Below the pieces are notes generated by a model. It did no database searches and was not told where the DNA came from. It was given only the letters and a program-made list of their open reading frames with translations. From the NCBI GenBank assembly GCA_030765065.1, contig CM060977.1, positions 126,050,295 through 126,114,294 of the forward strand: a stretch of DNA of 64,000 nucleotides, read 5' to 3'. Both the position numbers and the translations under genes were made by a program. The DNA is from Deroplatys truncata (taxonomy: Eukaryota > Arthropoda > Insecta > Mantodea > Mantidae). Below are positions 12,074-25,200 of this stretch, piece after piece. Position 1 is the stretch's first letter; every line of letters starts with the position of its first letter.

Positions 12074-13025
12074 CCAAATAAATAATACACATTTTCCTTA
12101 GCATTATTCGTGACTCACAATTTTTAAATGAAAGGAGTTTTTTCACAACCACTTGAGGTGCACCATCATTTGTTATACTTCCCATACCAACATCACTTTG
12201 TATGGCAGTTAAAAGAACCACTTGCATGACTTCATAGAGGAAAATGGTACAACCCGAACTATTAACCAGTTTATGATGCCTGCTGTAATATTGTTATTAA
12301 TGGGTTGTAAACCCTACGACATATGAAATTAAGTTAAATGTTTCAAAAACAAAGTTCAGATAAATACACAAATTCTTATCAGGCTGCCTAGTTGGAATTT
12401 GCCAGTAATGTTATATTAGGAAGCCTAACAAACAATATATACATTTTTATTTTGTTTTAATGTCATTGTATATGAAGACAGTGAAAGCAAATCTTGGTTG
12501 CAAATGACAATTACAGAGTAGCTGTAATTTAAGAAAGCTATTGTCTTTAAGCTCAAAACTACTTTCATTAAATGGACTGTTAATGGTGACACTTCACATT
12601 CTCTGCAACACGAGGGTGCTAATTCTTATTGTTAAAGAATCACAAAGGTAACTGAAATCCTTGCTACTATTTTGTTTATTTAATGGATAACAAACATTTT
12701 AGAAAAATCATGTCTGTAGTAATTAACAACATTAACTCAAAAATTGTAGCTTTAAAGCTACTAACAGAGAATAACTAAAACCTACCAATACACTGAAATA
12801 ACTGCCTAACACCAACTTTGCTTTTTCTGAAAATTGAGAACATGTTTCCAGCAGTAGTCCTCAATGTTTTAGTTAATTTTTCAACTGATGTTGAAATGAA
12901 ACTCCAAATTTTAAGGAATGTTTGATGTTACATGGCAATAAATTGCTGTATAGTTGAGAGAAACCTTCATACTATATTAATAATGTTCCTGGGGGTGATC
13001 CTGCAACTCAACATACCCAAATTAC

Positions 13026-13086
13026 CTTGACTCCATAGTTTGGGTATCTGCCAGCATATCTCTGGTAGCTTGAGATGGTGACTGCG
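13026..13086 (-). CDS. Possible upstream exon of the liprin-beta-like gene
   Basis: An acceptor (TTTCGTTTGTTTAG) and a donor (AAG/GTAATT) bound 61 bases. One frame reads QSPSQATRDMLADTQTMES, ending two bases into a codon that an acceptor at 7366 would complete before GMGKAEQ. The other frames are also open, so this could equally be 5' UTR. Confidence 0.35.
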
Positions 13087-14283
13087 CTAAACAAACGAAA
13101 GGAGAAAAAATGCTCATTAATGTTCCAATAATTAAATAATAAGGTTAATAAAAGTGCTTTGAAGGTGATGGACTTTGCATCTAAACATCCATGACTGACA
13201 TTTCATCACTAATTGCTGCATTAATCAAGAGTTAAAACTATAAAATATCCTGTTTTGTTTAACATATCCTCTGTTCATTTGCAGCAATTATTTTGCTCAT
13301 TATTCAGCAACACAGAGCAAAACATTCTTTAATTTTATAAATATGACACAGTATTTTCACTTATTTACTATAAAAACTTGCTTTTTTATTTAAAGTTTCT
13401 TTTACTTAATCTGAAAACTCAATGGTTTTACAAAGAAATATTTTCTGTGTTAAGATACCACAAACTGTGTATAAGTTAAGCTAAAATCAAATAAACCAGT
13501 GGTAAGATTGTGCAGACTGAAACATTGAAACAGCTTATGAAGTATCCAATACCAAAAGTTTTACATCTTTCTTTACTAAAGTTTGAAAATTTAAATGATT
13601 TCTGTGATAAAACAGCACTATTACTTTGTGCAGTTGGCAAGTGTTTAACCTTAGCACATAGTACTAGGCCATGGCATAATTATGTCCCAGAAATGTTCAT
13701 GGTTTCATACAATGTAATCTCACTGTGAAAAAGGAAACACAAAAAGATAATTTAGAAAGATGTGGCAACAACTCTGCCATTAGCTTATTAGAGAAAAATG
13801 AAAATTCTGTTAAATATAACTCACTTTAACTGATGAACGAAGGAAATCTGTGCCATAATCCTGAGGATACTACTTCTGGAGGTGTTGAACAGGAGAATGA
13901 ACTGCAGTAGCCCATATATAAACAAATTAACAGTTCTGAAATTCAAAGAATGCAAAAATGATTTACAATTTAAGGTTTAACCTTACCTCTGATATTTAAT
14001 TTCAGTTCTAGCTTTCTAACAACTGTAAAGCCCAACTAGGATACTAAACAGACTTTTTTATTTTTCACTAGTATTTCACTCGTAAAATGACCATTATTAT
14101 TAGTGTTATCATGCATACATTGATTACATTCGAACTGCAGCTGAATTACAAAATGTAATATTGCTCATGAGTAGTCGATACAATTTTATTTTGAAAATAA
14201 ATGTATATGTAATGCAATTCTGGTTAGGTTATGGATTTAATTTTGGTTATTCTATATTATTTACATTCATACATCCTACTTAC

Positions 14284-14480
14284 CAACAGGCCTTTGAAAA
14301 AAAATAAATCGCTTCTTTCTTGGTATTTGTACGCTCTTGTATGCCTTTAAAATCTTGCCAGTTCTACTAAATCGAAGAATTTTCTTCTCAGGTTCACTCT
14401 CGCATCCGTTAAAATACGATCCGCAGCTTTAAAATTTCGTCTCAAATCGGATACACTTAGCCAACCTTAGGCTTTGTTCA
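14284..14480 (-). other. Possible first exon (5' UTR) of the liprin-beta-like gene
   Basis: A strong donor (GTTG/GTAAGTAGG) ends a less AT-rich stretch that stays open in one frame (EPEKKILRFSRTGKILKAYK and on to FFQRPV). It joins the 13026 exon in phase, but no ATG follows the upstream stop. It may be untranslated leader. No TATA box was identified. Confidence 0.3.
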
Positions 14481-17105
14481 CACGTACATTGAGCTCAAAT
14501 ACTGTACAAACCGGTTCACTAATATTATAAAAACGACTTTATAAATGGCAAACTGTTATAATATATTACATCTGGGACTGAATATGTGTTATTTTTAAAA
14601 CAATTTAATATTCAACACAGGAGTGTAGAATAATTGTGTTGGCAGTATTGGATGTTATATGTACGAGCTTGACAGTGTCATCTAGCGCCTGCATTTTAAG
14701 CAAAGGGCATATGCAGCGCTCAAAATGTACCTTTCGAGAGCCCGATGCGAGAACATCGATGATATACCGGAAGTTCCTATCCGAGTTGACATACGCTGGA
14801 TTTCTGTGGCACAGTGGACAGAAGGTTGAAACACATTCATTTGACGAGGTTACGGTATTAATTGGAATTGCTTTCGGCTTGAGATATTCAAACTTAATGT
14901 TCCTTAGTAGCCTTGCCTGCTGTAGCTGTGTATGTTTCAGATTTTGTAAAACAAATAATAATCATTTTACTACACACATTTTGTAAAAGATTTGATTCGG
15001 CCAAAGAATCATAAAATACATTTAATGACAGAAAAGATACACTTAGAGAAATTCGATTGCTTGCCATAGAAATTGAAATATGACATAGATATACCAGAAC
15101 GTTTAATTTTACTTCTATTCATAGTAAATATGTCCGAAAACATGTCGTTGATGGTTCATGCAGCGCTGAATATGCCTACATAGACACGTTGTATCATTTC
15201 ATGTGTTACTGTAGCACAAGCCTCACCGCAGGCGCCAAATTGTGAGTTCAAGCTTGGAGGCAGGAAATGGTCCACACGGTTAGATTTGAGAGACAATTAA
15301 AAAGTTTTCTTAAACATATTTTAATAATATTATTTATATGCTGCAACATAATTGTGATTGAAATGGCTTCTAAATATACATTATTGCAATCAGAATTGTG
15401 TTACTACAAGCTAAAACAATTTTAAATTAATTACACGTAGCAAAAGTATTGCGCCGAACTGTTGATTTCTCTACGAGTTTATTTCCTATGCCATTTAAAT
15501 TAATTTTATCTGCTTCCTTATGGTGACACTTAATAATCGCCATGTGGTCCAGCCTTTTTTGGGTCATGGTACTTCTTAAATAGCTTTTCAGTCTTCTCAG
15601 CATTGGAAATGAACGCTCTGTGGTGCAAGTGGCTAATGGAACTGTTAAAATTAAGTGTATTAGACTTTTTACCTCACTCAATTGCTCAATTAAATTTAGC
15701 TTAGTTTACAGACATTCAGAACACCCAAAAAATGAATTAATTTATTTTAATTATTTTTACTCTGGACAATATCACGAAACATATCTCTGTGCATTGACAA
15801 TCTGTGAATGTCTAAATCATACTTATAAAAATCTCAGATAGTGTTGGGCAACACACATATAAGTACGAATTCCTCTGCATCTGTAGGTAGTTGCTGGCAG
15901 TCAGAGTCAAACCTGGAGTCAAGGCCGGTGATGATAACGTCAACAATTTCTTTGAAGATTCTGTCGTAATGTTCATTTGGAGTGAAATTGTAACTATCAG
16001 TAGAACTATGATCATACTTTCGTGGAAACTTCCATTTCCTTTGAACCTGAAGCTCATCCAATTCTAGAAGTTTCAATTCATCCTCAATATCTTCCCAGTT
16101 AAATTTATCTCTCAAACTTAACATTGTGTTTTTCAAATCGTTAATTATGCCCATACAATTTTTCAAATGTAAACATTTGCTCTGAATTGCGGTGTTCACC
16201 CTGTCAACATAATGAAAATTGTCACCTTTTACAAGTTGCTTCAGAAATCTACTGGCTTTAGATCATGCATCACTTTTCTCGGTTTGTGAAAAATCAAAAA
16301 GAAATTCTAGTAGCCGCGAGTAGTTATCCAAGACCGACGCTACAGATGTGTATCTCATTGTCCATCTTGTCGGGCAGAAAGGTCTTAAAGAAGGATTCTC
16401 TTTTTCTTGAAATCTTTTAAACCACGAAAGTTTTTTGGGGATTCATGTATAAAATTAATTAAATCTCTCATGAGTTGTAAAATGTTTCTTGCCTCGCTTA
16501 CACTTTTCATTGAATCTTGTATTACAAGATTCAACGAATGTGCTTGGTGATGCGCAAATAATGCTCGAAGTTCAATATATTTTATTTTAGCCTGCAGACA
16601 ATTGTGGACACCTGAAACATTTCTGGCACCATCGAAACACTGCCCTCTTAAATTTGTTATGGCTAGGTTAAATCTGGTAAGTGTATCTCCAACAAATTTG
16701 AAAAGAGTATCAGAATCAGTTCTATCCGTAGAATAAAATCCCATAAAGTGCTCAACAACATGAAATGCGTCACTCCGGTATCAACAGTCCTTATACACAA
16801 CGAAATCTGCTCACTAACAGAAATGTCGGATGTTTCACCTAACATGATTGAAAAATATGTTTCCTTCTTAATTTTGGCAATAATAGCCTGAATTACTTCA
16901 TAGGACAACCTTTCTATTATTCATTTATTATGTCATGGGAAATCCATCTATATTTATTCCTCTCAAACCAATTTTTCAGTTATGGAATATCCTTGCATCT
17001 AAGCTGTAATAATTGGTTGAAATTCGATTCACTGTCGGTTTTGCCTCGTAGTGATAGTCCTTTCTAGCCAGAAAAATGACAGTAGATATGATTTTAGCGA
17101 GCGCT

Positions 17106-18014
17106 TGTCGCAGTTCTCATGGCTAGTGTTATCTTATTTGCTGGGCGCCTATTATTTTAAATTTGGGTTCTTTGTCCTCCGGCTAGCTATTACAACTCAG
17201 TCGAGCAAGTGTCTCTAAGCAGGGCGTGTAAACGGAAAGGAGTTGTTGCTAAAAGATAACACAGATAAAATAATTTGTTTCTACACTTTTATTGCCGTCA
17301 CACTTAATTAATAATTCACATATTTCATCTTTATACACGCCTGACTGAAACTGTGATATTTCCGAATGTAACTACAGTCGTTTTAGTTGCCGCACGCCAA
17401 TTACTTCGCCTACTTCACATTTTTGTAACTAACACTGCGACGTGCACCTCGTGAGAGATTCTTCAAAACTGATATTTCTGAATGTAACTACAGTCGTTTT
17501 AGTTGCCGCGTACCAATTACTTCGCGTACTTCACATTTTGTAACTAACTTTGCGACGTGCACCTCGTGAAAGATTCCTTAGGACTGAGTGACGTGCACCT
17601 CGTGTGAGATTCTTCCGAACTGCGCAATACTTGCTTATGGCTCGAGAATATATACTCCTTCACCCCGAATTGCCTAAACATTATAATAGAGCTGCTATTG
17701 GTTACCAAATCGCGCCCACTTTAGCACCTGTTTTGTCAGCCAATCACTGCTACTAACATATATACTCTAGGGAAGATATTCCCTCCATTTCTAAAAAAAA
17801 AAAAAAAAAGGGCACGCTACCTTGACGTCATTTGTTTGTCTCTCGGTTTATTGTTACCCACTTCTATTGTCAGTTTCAGTGAGGCCGTGTAAACTTATTT
17901 CCTAACAATACTTATGGCTAACAAACATCTAAAATCCTGTACATACAATAATATTAATTTACACTACAATCACTTTGGCATTCACAGCATGTTATGATAT
18001 AAAATACTGCCTCA
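17106..18014 (-). mobile_element. Solo LTR (copy A), inserted in the hAT gene
   Basis: Read on the minus strand it starts TGAGGCAG and ends CTGCGACA (TG...CA ends). It is flanked by a 4-bp duplication CGCT (17102-17105 and 18015-18018). It matches copy B at 44291-45111 nearly end to end in opposite orientation, and the flanking hAT sequence resumes on both sides. At 909 bp it is longer than copy B mainly through an internal tandem duplication. No gag or pol is present. Confidence 0.85.
17355..17584. repeat. Tandem duplication inside solo LTR A
   Basis: GATATTTCCGAATGTAACTA at 17355 recurs at 17471, giving two copies of a ~116-bp unit that includes GTGCACCTCGTG. A third partial unit follows to about 17622. 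Copy B has one unit. Confidence 0.85.
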
Positions 18015-18332
18015 CGCTAACCTCGATTCTTGCATATTTTTGCTGTGTGCGGACACGATTTGTGCACTTACATTTACTCCCTTACTTTTAAAAGATTCCA
18101 TTTTTTTACGATGGACATCTGATTACTCATGAATACGAAATCTTTCGATGGCCCTTTTCCAGTTATTAAACCCTTCTTTCATGAACACGGTAATTACAGC
18201 TTTATCGGAAGAATTGCTCTTACAAATTGAGCAATAAGCTTTATCTGAATTCTTGTCATATTCAAGCCAAGAATATTTGACAATCCACGAGTGCAGAAAC
18301 TTACGACTTGTTGAAATTTTAGGAGCTGGCAT

Positions 18333-19262
18333 TGATGATTCATCTGCCGTGGTGCCGGTGGACTCGGCTTACGACGGCTCTGCAGCTTCTTGACTTGTAA
18401 TTGTCTGCAATTCCCTCTGAATAAAGGAATGAAAAAGAGAGAAGGTTTTAAAAGGTGTATGATCTTATGGTGTGAATATTGTGCTTATTTATAATAATTT
18501 ATGCTGTGAATAAATACATTATATAGGCACTTACCGGTTTCTTCGAACTGCATTTTCATCAAATGATGTAGCTGAATCAACTTGTGCATTTTTTTTCGCT
18601 GTATTTTATTAAGCAGCGCCACATTATATTTATTACACGACTCACAATCGTTTACTCTTGCATATTTGCAGCCACAATAATAACTGATGCATATTATGCA
18701 TGCAAGGAAATCTCTAGTGGAGAACGGGACTGAAGTCAAACAGCTTTTCCATTGTTGTCAGGCGCAACTTAAATTAAGTTATTCAATTCAACAACAAGAT
18801 CTTGAGTCTGTTATAAATACGTTTTTCAGTTTTCACATTCACACATTCCTTTTTAATTTCACAGGAGTAACAGCTCGCGCTGCCCCCGTAGAGTCAGTGC
18901 CTATGTAGTAGGCTAGTAGAAAACTGAGGGAACTGGAAAAATAAAAGTGCATGCAATAAACCCTCGTATATTGAAAGAGCTGAAAGAAAACTCATCAGGA
19001 AATTCACTCAGTTTGATATCTCTCGAGTGTGAATGAACATTTCCTGAGATGCCAGAAATGCATGGATAGATGACACATTTCCAACATTTCTTATGATAAA
19101 GTATGTGCTTATTCTCTGTAATTGTAACTATAACTATGAGAATGTGAGATAGTTTCGGGGATATTATAATTGTTCCATTGGGAGTTCGAGCTGTGGCTAC
19201 AGTGGTAAAAGAAAGGTACTGTATTATACAGGTTTCCCAATGTTAGAATCATGACTCTCAGC
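18333..19262. other. hAT flank and anonymous sequence
   Basis: No gene seen. The stretch near 18870-18905 (GCTGCCCCCGTAGAGTCAGT) might be one end of the hAT element, but a matching partner near 15.2 kb could not be established. Confidence 0.3.
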
Positions 19263-19270
19263 GTTGTATT

Positions 19271-19522
19271 AAATTAAATTAAGTTTTATTATGGACTCTC
19301 TTTAACTGCTGTGGTCCTTAGCGTCCCATTCTATATTGGGCGTGAAAGACCGGAAATTTTGCTCAGAGGCCTCTTTATCAGGCTTGAGGTTCCTTCTGAA
19401 GGAAGCCATGCTAAGGATTTTTACGCCTGAAAAAAGCCATCGCCCTCCGCCGGGTTTGAACCCGCGACCTCGGGAACTAGAGGCTAGCATTTTAACCACA
19501 ACACCATGGAGGACGACTCAAT
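19271..19522 (-). repeat. tRNA-derived SINE (family A, full-length copy)
   Basis: On the minus strand a tRNA-like head (CCTCCATGGTGTTGTGGTTA, then CGCGGGTTCAAACCC as box B and GGAGG closing the acceptor stem) is followed by a body ending in AATAAAACTTAATTTAATTT. An 8-bp direct repeat, GTTGTATT, flanks it (19263-19270 and 19523-19530). Other copies are at 40111-40406 and 52673-52882. Confidence 0.85.
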
Positions 19523-20104
19523 GTTGTATTGACAATATTAATATAACTGCCTCAGACCTTCTTGGTACACATGACAGTAAAGTCATATCTCAATACACTT
19601 ATAGAGTAATAGGCCTACTGTAGTTTAACTACTTGGTTAAAACTGTGGAGGAATTTTCTTCTTTAATAGTGTCTATTTGACAGCATATTTCAGACATAAT
19701 TGTAGTGCTTTTATTTTATTATTTTTTTTTTTTTCAGAATATGAAAGATCTAGCTAAATAACAAAAGAACTCAAGCAAAATTTGTTCCCATTGTTGAAGT
19801 TTTCTGAGCACTAGTGCCAGTTACATACATTAGTTATGCCAAAATAATTGTAATGTGTGAACCACCAAAATAGAAAACAAAAAAAGCTTATTTTTGTATA
19901 TATTGCAATTATAGTAAGTGAGCACTTAATGAACAATATTTACCAGAAATGTTCGCAAGACTCATGTAAAGTAACAGTGTTAATGTTGTGTAATAAATGT
20001 ATGCAATTTGTAAATAAAGTGTAGAATATATGAAAAAGTGTATTAAAAAATTTTAAATAATGTATAATTGCTTTTACTTTTTTTACCACATACCTACATA
20101 GTAG

Positions 20105-20540
20105 GTAAAGAAGGTATTACATTCCATATAAAAATTTGATACCAAGATTACACCAGAAGTATGTTTTGCGCCACCTTGAATCCAAAAAAGGAATTTTTAG
20201 AAAAACATCTATGTTTGTTTGTCTGCGAACAGCATAACTAAAAAATGAAGTCGGATAAACACCAAAATTGGTGTTTAGATTCAGTACCTTCCAAAGATGC
20301 GACACAAATATTTTCATGAAAATCCCCCCATCCTATATTATCCTTTACATGGAACATTTTCAGAAGTTTTGATTATCTAAAAACCAGCTCTAATGATTTT
20401 TATTAAAGTATGTGTTGAAGATATTTACATAACAAATAACAAATGTATGTATATCTGGAATGTTCTGGGAGCAGCCTGTGAAGTCCTCTTCATTTGGAAG
20501 GAATTATTGTATAACTGGTAAACGTTAAGTGAGACAAAAT
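20105..20540 (-). repeat. Interspersed repeat R1 (minus copy)
   Basis: Its reverse complement shares the block order of copies at 1500, 31800, 42430 and 55935: ACATTTTATTTGTCATG-like start, GTTCCATGTAAAGG, GGGGGGATTTTC, then CCAATTTTGGTGTTTATCC. Confidence 0.75.
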
Positions 20541-21711
20541 TGTACTATGCAAAAAAAGTACATATATCTCTTTTAAAAAAAAAACAATTAATTTTGAATA
20601 ACTTTTTTAAGGCATCAGCTGCTTCTGAGATAAACATTATTAATGGTTCAAATTGTTCAATACTTTGTCATTCTCTTGTAGTCTTGTAGATTTTCAGTTT
20701 GTATCTCGCAATGCCATGGAAAGAGTATGGAATTTTAAAGCCGGTGTGTAGCGTCCAGTAAAACATTTATCTATCACTATTCCCCTTGTATCTATAATGA
20801 AATGTGTAATGCAGCAAATTTTGGCAAGGTTTATCTTAATTAAAATGAAGCAGGTAGGAAAATAGACTTTTGTAAGAATAATTTGTATAAGCAATAGAGG
20901 GTAGAAAAGGTCATGTGAATGTAACATCAGACTGAGTGACACCATCATACTACTAAAAAGAGGATACCAGTTAAGATACCTTAGAAAGTAAATTTTTCTT
21001 TTGAGCAGCCTAAAGATGAAGATCTCAAATCTCTTTCGTTGCATTCATTTGCATCAATGCAAAATTGTTTCTGCAAAAGCTGTAATTGTATTGAATGTCT
21101 AGGTGACTAAATATGGATGAACTAACTTTTAGATAGAATCAGCTCATATTTGGAAGAAGCCCACAATATGTTGGTCTATTTTGTGAGAGCTTTCACAATT
21201 CTTTTCTCCATTTTTCATATCCGACATACATGCTTTCCCCAATAAATGCATTAAACTTGCTCTTTTTTTTAACTTTTCCCTTCAAGACTTTAACTTTATT
21301 TATTGTGACCTAACTCATCATTATAATATCATGAAGCTTGCTAGTAGAAAACTGTAGAATAAATAAATATTGTACTTAATTGTTTCTTAATCTCACATCA
21401 AAAACGTTTTGACTAACTTGATGGAGTGCAGAAACAAACAATTTTCTGTTGTTGTCTCTGTAACATGGAAGAACAATGTTCATGTTTCTGCAAGCATTCA
21501 AAAAAAAATAATGAGACTTCCAACACCTGCAAGCACCATATGATTATAGTGCACATGTAAACTGAAGAAGTTGACAGCACATCTCAATATCTGTACAAAA
21601 AGTTTGTCACAATTTACTCTATTGTCACTGACTGTACATATGTTAATCTCTTGTTCAGGGGGAGGGTGGGGGAATGTATCTCTTGCAGGAATGAAAATAT
21701 ATATTGTTATG

Positions 21712-22291
21712 CAGTAGCATAGCCAGAAAATTATTAAGGGGCAATGATGTATAGGAGTACATTTCTTAAACAATTTGTATGTCAATAAATGCCAGTTAAT
21801 CTTGAGTTGAAATATTTAAACAAATTGATTTTGTATTCACAGATTAAGGTGCAGGAACTGGAATTAAAATTAGGACAGAATTTTTTGCGTATTCAGATCA
21901 CAAATGTGTTATGAGATGAGAATTAATGACCTCTCTGAAGTATTTTATATTACCGCCACAGGCTATTTTATTTCACTACAAAACTGGGTTCCTATTGGAG
22001 ATATTGCATTCAAATTTAGCATTGAAATGAAAACATGCTCCCAGTATCTTAATATGGTTGCATCATGCCATCTAAAGTGCTTAGTTTCTGTTGCTGTCAT
22101 CACCTTTGGAGATATTGCGCAAGTCATACAGAGTAGATGTAGCTCTATCAGTGATACAATTAGGAAGTAGGTATCTCTTTCCCAATCTAGAAAGATGTTA
22201 TTATTTTAGCAAAGCTGTTTTTGCTATTCATTTTTACATTTTTTAACAAGGGGGTTCGAACCCACAAAACTCCTCCCTAGCTACGCCTCTG
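21712..22291. mobile_element. Non-autonomous hAT element
   Basis: The left end CAGTAGCATAGCCAG and the reverse complement of the right end (CAGAGGCGTAGCTAGG) form hAT-like inverted repeats. Flanking 8-mers TTGTTATG (21704-21711) and TTGTTATA (22292-22299) are a target duplication with one mismatch. The 580-bp body has an 88-codon plus-strand frame at 21904 with no recognised homology. Confidence 0.8.
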
Positions 22292-22299
22292 TTGTTATA

Positions 22300-25200
22300 T
22301 GAAAGCTTTTAACTACAAGTGAGAATTGCCCCATTTATTTGAATCTGATTGTTCAGTAAGAAACTTGCAACTCAATAACATACAAGAATTTACAAAGAGG
22401 AATAGGCTGGAAACAGGAAAGTGGAAACTTTCAACCATAGAATTGTGCAGCAGGGAAGAAAAGGGAAAAAGAAAACTTAACATCAATTTATAAAACAATT
22501 TTTGCATTTATTAATTTTTCTGAAACACCACTTATAATATGAACGATGCCATATGGACAAAACACCACTTTTTGTGACTCCACTGCTTCCACTTAGAAAA
22601 ATCAATGTCATATCATCATTCTTTCTCAAATAGCATTTGGAAACTCTCATTTAAAGTCTTCAAGCCTAAAGAGTCCAAATTCTTTTGACAAGAGATGAAA
22701 ATATCTTTTCGATGAGTAGACAATATTTAAACAACAATGGCACATAAAGTTCAAGGCTTTTTTTTATTCTTATTTTACTTTTTATTGATGATGTTAAAGT
22801 TAGCAGTATGACAGTGGCTTTTTTGCAGGGCTTTAGGGAAGGAACAGTTTCTCCAGGAAATAGAGTAAAGCAAACATCCACAGTTGTTGCCTTATTTACA
22901 ACCATTAAAAAAAATATTGAAAAATATCTTAGTTGATATATAGATGCTCATTCTTTCATTTCATGCATTATTTGGAATTCCCCTGAAACCATACATTCTC
23001 TGTGTTCACATTTCCTTTTGGAGTTTAGGAAGTTTGGACAAATGGAAGGGAGGGAAAACTGTAGGAAACTGTCTGCTGCCTGTTGACGTTGAATCCTTTA
23101 AAGGATGAAAATTTCATTTACTGGTAAACTGGAAAACACAGATTTTGCCCTTTTGCTTTTAGTTGCTATTAACATGGCCCTTTTTGTTTGTTTGTTATTT
23201 TACTGTTCTGCACTAAATAATTTAAAAACATAAAAATTATTTGTATTAGCTCATATGTGCCTTACAAAATTATTCAGTATGTATTGTCACAAAAAAGAGA
23301 AAAAGTAACGCTTACTTAATCATTGTAATGATGACCAAATGATTGTGTGTATAAAATTGTAAACTGCTAGAATCAAAATATACTTTAATTATACTGCAGA
23401 AGATAATTTTAATTTCAATATATATGCCTAATAACGTATTAAATCACGTAAAATGTATTACTTCATCCTTATTGTGATATTTTGTTAAGAAACAAGTTCT
23501 TTTAGTAGAATCATGCACAACTATGTCTTTGAATATCCATATAAAGTATAATTAAACTTAATTAGAAAAATTATGAATTCAACTTAGAAAATTAAGCTAT
23601 TAAATAAGTAAGTCGAGTATTTTAATCACTATTATATCTCTTATTTATCACTTTATATTCCACAGTGATTGATTAGTTCTAAAGGTGTTATTATACACAA
23701 ACAATTAAATTATATTTGTTTAAATGAAATTTGGGAGCCCAACAGTGAGTTTATCCTCATTGTTTGGGTTAAAGAGGAAAACTTTCAGTCCAGTAACATA
23801 ATGTAAGATAGATTTGAATATTTGTTAAGTCTGCTGATTTAAAACTATCTATGTAAACCATGGTCATTACATTTCATTCATCTGCAAGATCGACCAGATT
23901 CAGTCAACACAGTGCCTATGATTCTCCTAGATCAGGAACATAATTTTTAACTTATGCCACGCTTCATTGGTAAAATCAATTTGCCAAGTTTTTGAATAGC
24001 AGCAGTTAAGGAATTGACTAGCTATTGGACTGGAGTATACATGCTCATGCCCAACAAATTTGAAATATATAGTAATGCGTAAAGCTGTTGAACGGTTTCT
24101 TTCATTCATTCATTCCGAGAAAGCAACATCAGTAAGACTTATTTGCAATATTGGTAATATATGTTATTCATGCTTTGGAAAGTATGACCACAAATCTAAA
24201 CTGTAAACTCTTTGAAAATAAATTCTTAGTTTTTCTTACATTACAGAATATTGTTATGTGGTTGAAAACTGAAAGAAAATTCAATGTAAAACTCTGATAC
24301 ATCCCATTTCTAATACAGAATTTTGAATTTTGAAACACATGCAATAACTATTTTATTAATGGATCCGCCATTTTTTAAAGCAGAATGTTACTCTTCAAAA
24401 TAAATTATGTGTAGTCACAAAAATAAAAATGTTGTTCAGGTCATTTAATTAAGAATATATAAGAAAAACATAAAAGTGCAGAGTCTAAGAGAAAAATAAA
24501 AGGGATCAGAGAGAGAACTGTGTTTATACTACCCAAAATGTTTAAATAAGTTATCTGTAATTTTCCATCAAGTGAATAATTTGCCAAATTGGAGCTATGC
24601 AATTAAAGCATTTACACCACTTTTATTATTAATTATTTGGGGCCAGAAATTATATATTCTATATGAATAAAACCAGAATACATTCATGATATTTTAAATA
24701 AAATTGTGTTTTCCGAGTTCTTTTGCTATTATTAATATGAAAACTTGCAGTTGTTACTGAAATGTAATTCTGAAGTATGAGATAGTTTCCATTATAGTAC
24801 AAATTTGTAGTTTTGTAATTACTGTGTAAATCCTCTTGCTATGTTTAATTCTCCTAAATAAATTTCCCTAATTTAATAGGAATAAACAATGCTCAGAAAT
24901 ATTACTAATTATTTTTCACACGTTTGTCTCTAAAGACCTGTTACTAGAGAGTAGTACACATCTTTTCTGAATTCCGCAAAGCATAGTGCATTAAAATATG
25001 CACCATATATATGTAAACAATTTTGTATTTTATGAATTCAACAAAAATGATGCTGATATTGTTTTATATTTATTATTCTGAAATAGACTGAGATGGCACC
25101 TATTAATTAAATTTTACTTGAAGCCCATTAAAAATCAATGCAATAGTATCTATCACTGACAGTGAGTTATTTCATAAAAAAATCTAAGTATGAAAAATCA

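Larger units (their letters stand above)
7400..13025. other. Intron/spacer, mostly featureless AT-rich DNA
   Basis: Contains three microsatellites, the tRNA-like head at 9560, a GC-richer block at 10235-10650 and a palindrome at 10650-10768. No convincing exon was seen. Confidence 0.4.
15427..18332 (-). pseudogene. hAT-family (TTF zinc finger/DUF4371 type) transposase pseudogene
   Basis: Reading leftward on the minus strand: a TTF-type zinc finger (FLHSWIVKYSWLEYDKN, DKAYCSICK) at 18332-18123; the RNase H-like core starting about 16850 (GETSDISVSEQISLCIRTVD, LRGQCFDGARNVSGV, FAHHQAHSLNLVIQD); a linker (LLSLRDKFNWE, then TGLDSRFDSDCQQLPTD) at 16110-15860; and the hAT C-terminal dimerisation domain (LTVPLATCTTERSFPMLRRL) at 15681-15427. 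Frameshifts and stops are frequent (for example at 16909-17060 and 16200-16380). A solo LTR at 17106-18014 splits the gene between zinc finger and core. Terminal inverted repeats were not identified. Confidence 0.88.

Noticed and set aside
11899..12081. Proteins rich in Ile or Asn runs
   Set aside because: Translation of an AAT microsatellite.
14636..14986. A 116-codon plus-strand protein
   Set aside because: Single open frame with no recognised domain, no splice context and no second supporting signal.
15150..18910. Terminal inverted repeats of the hAT at 15.4-18.3 kb
   Set aside because: Words such as TACATAGGCAC and TACATAGACAC occur near both sides, but the match is too short and no 8-bp duplication was found.
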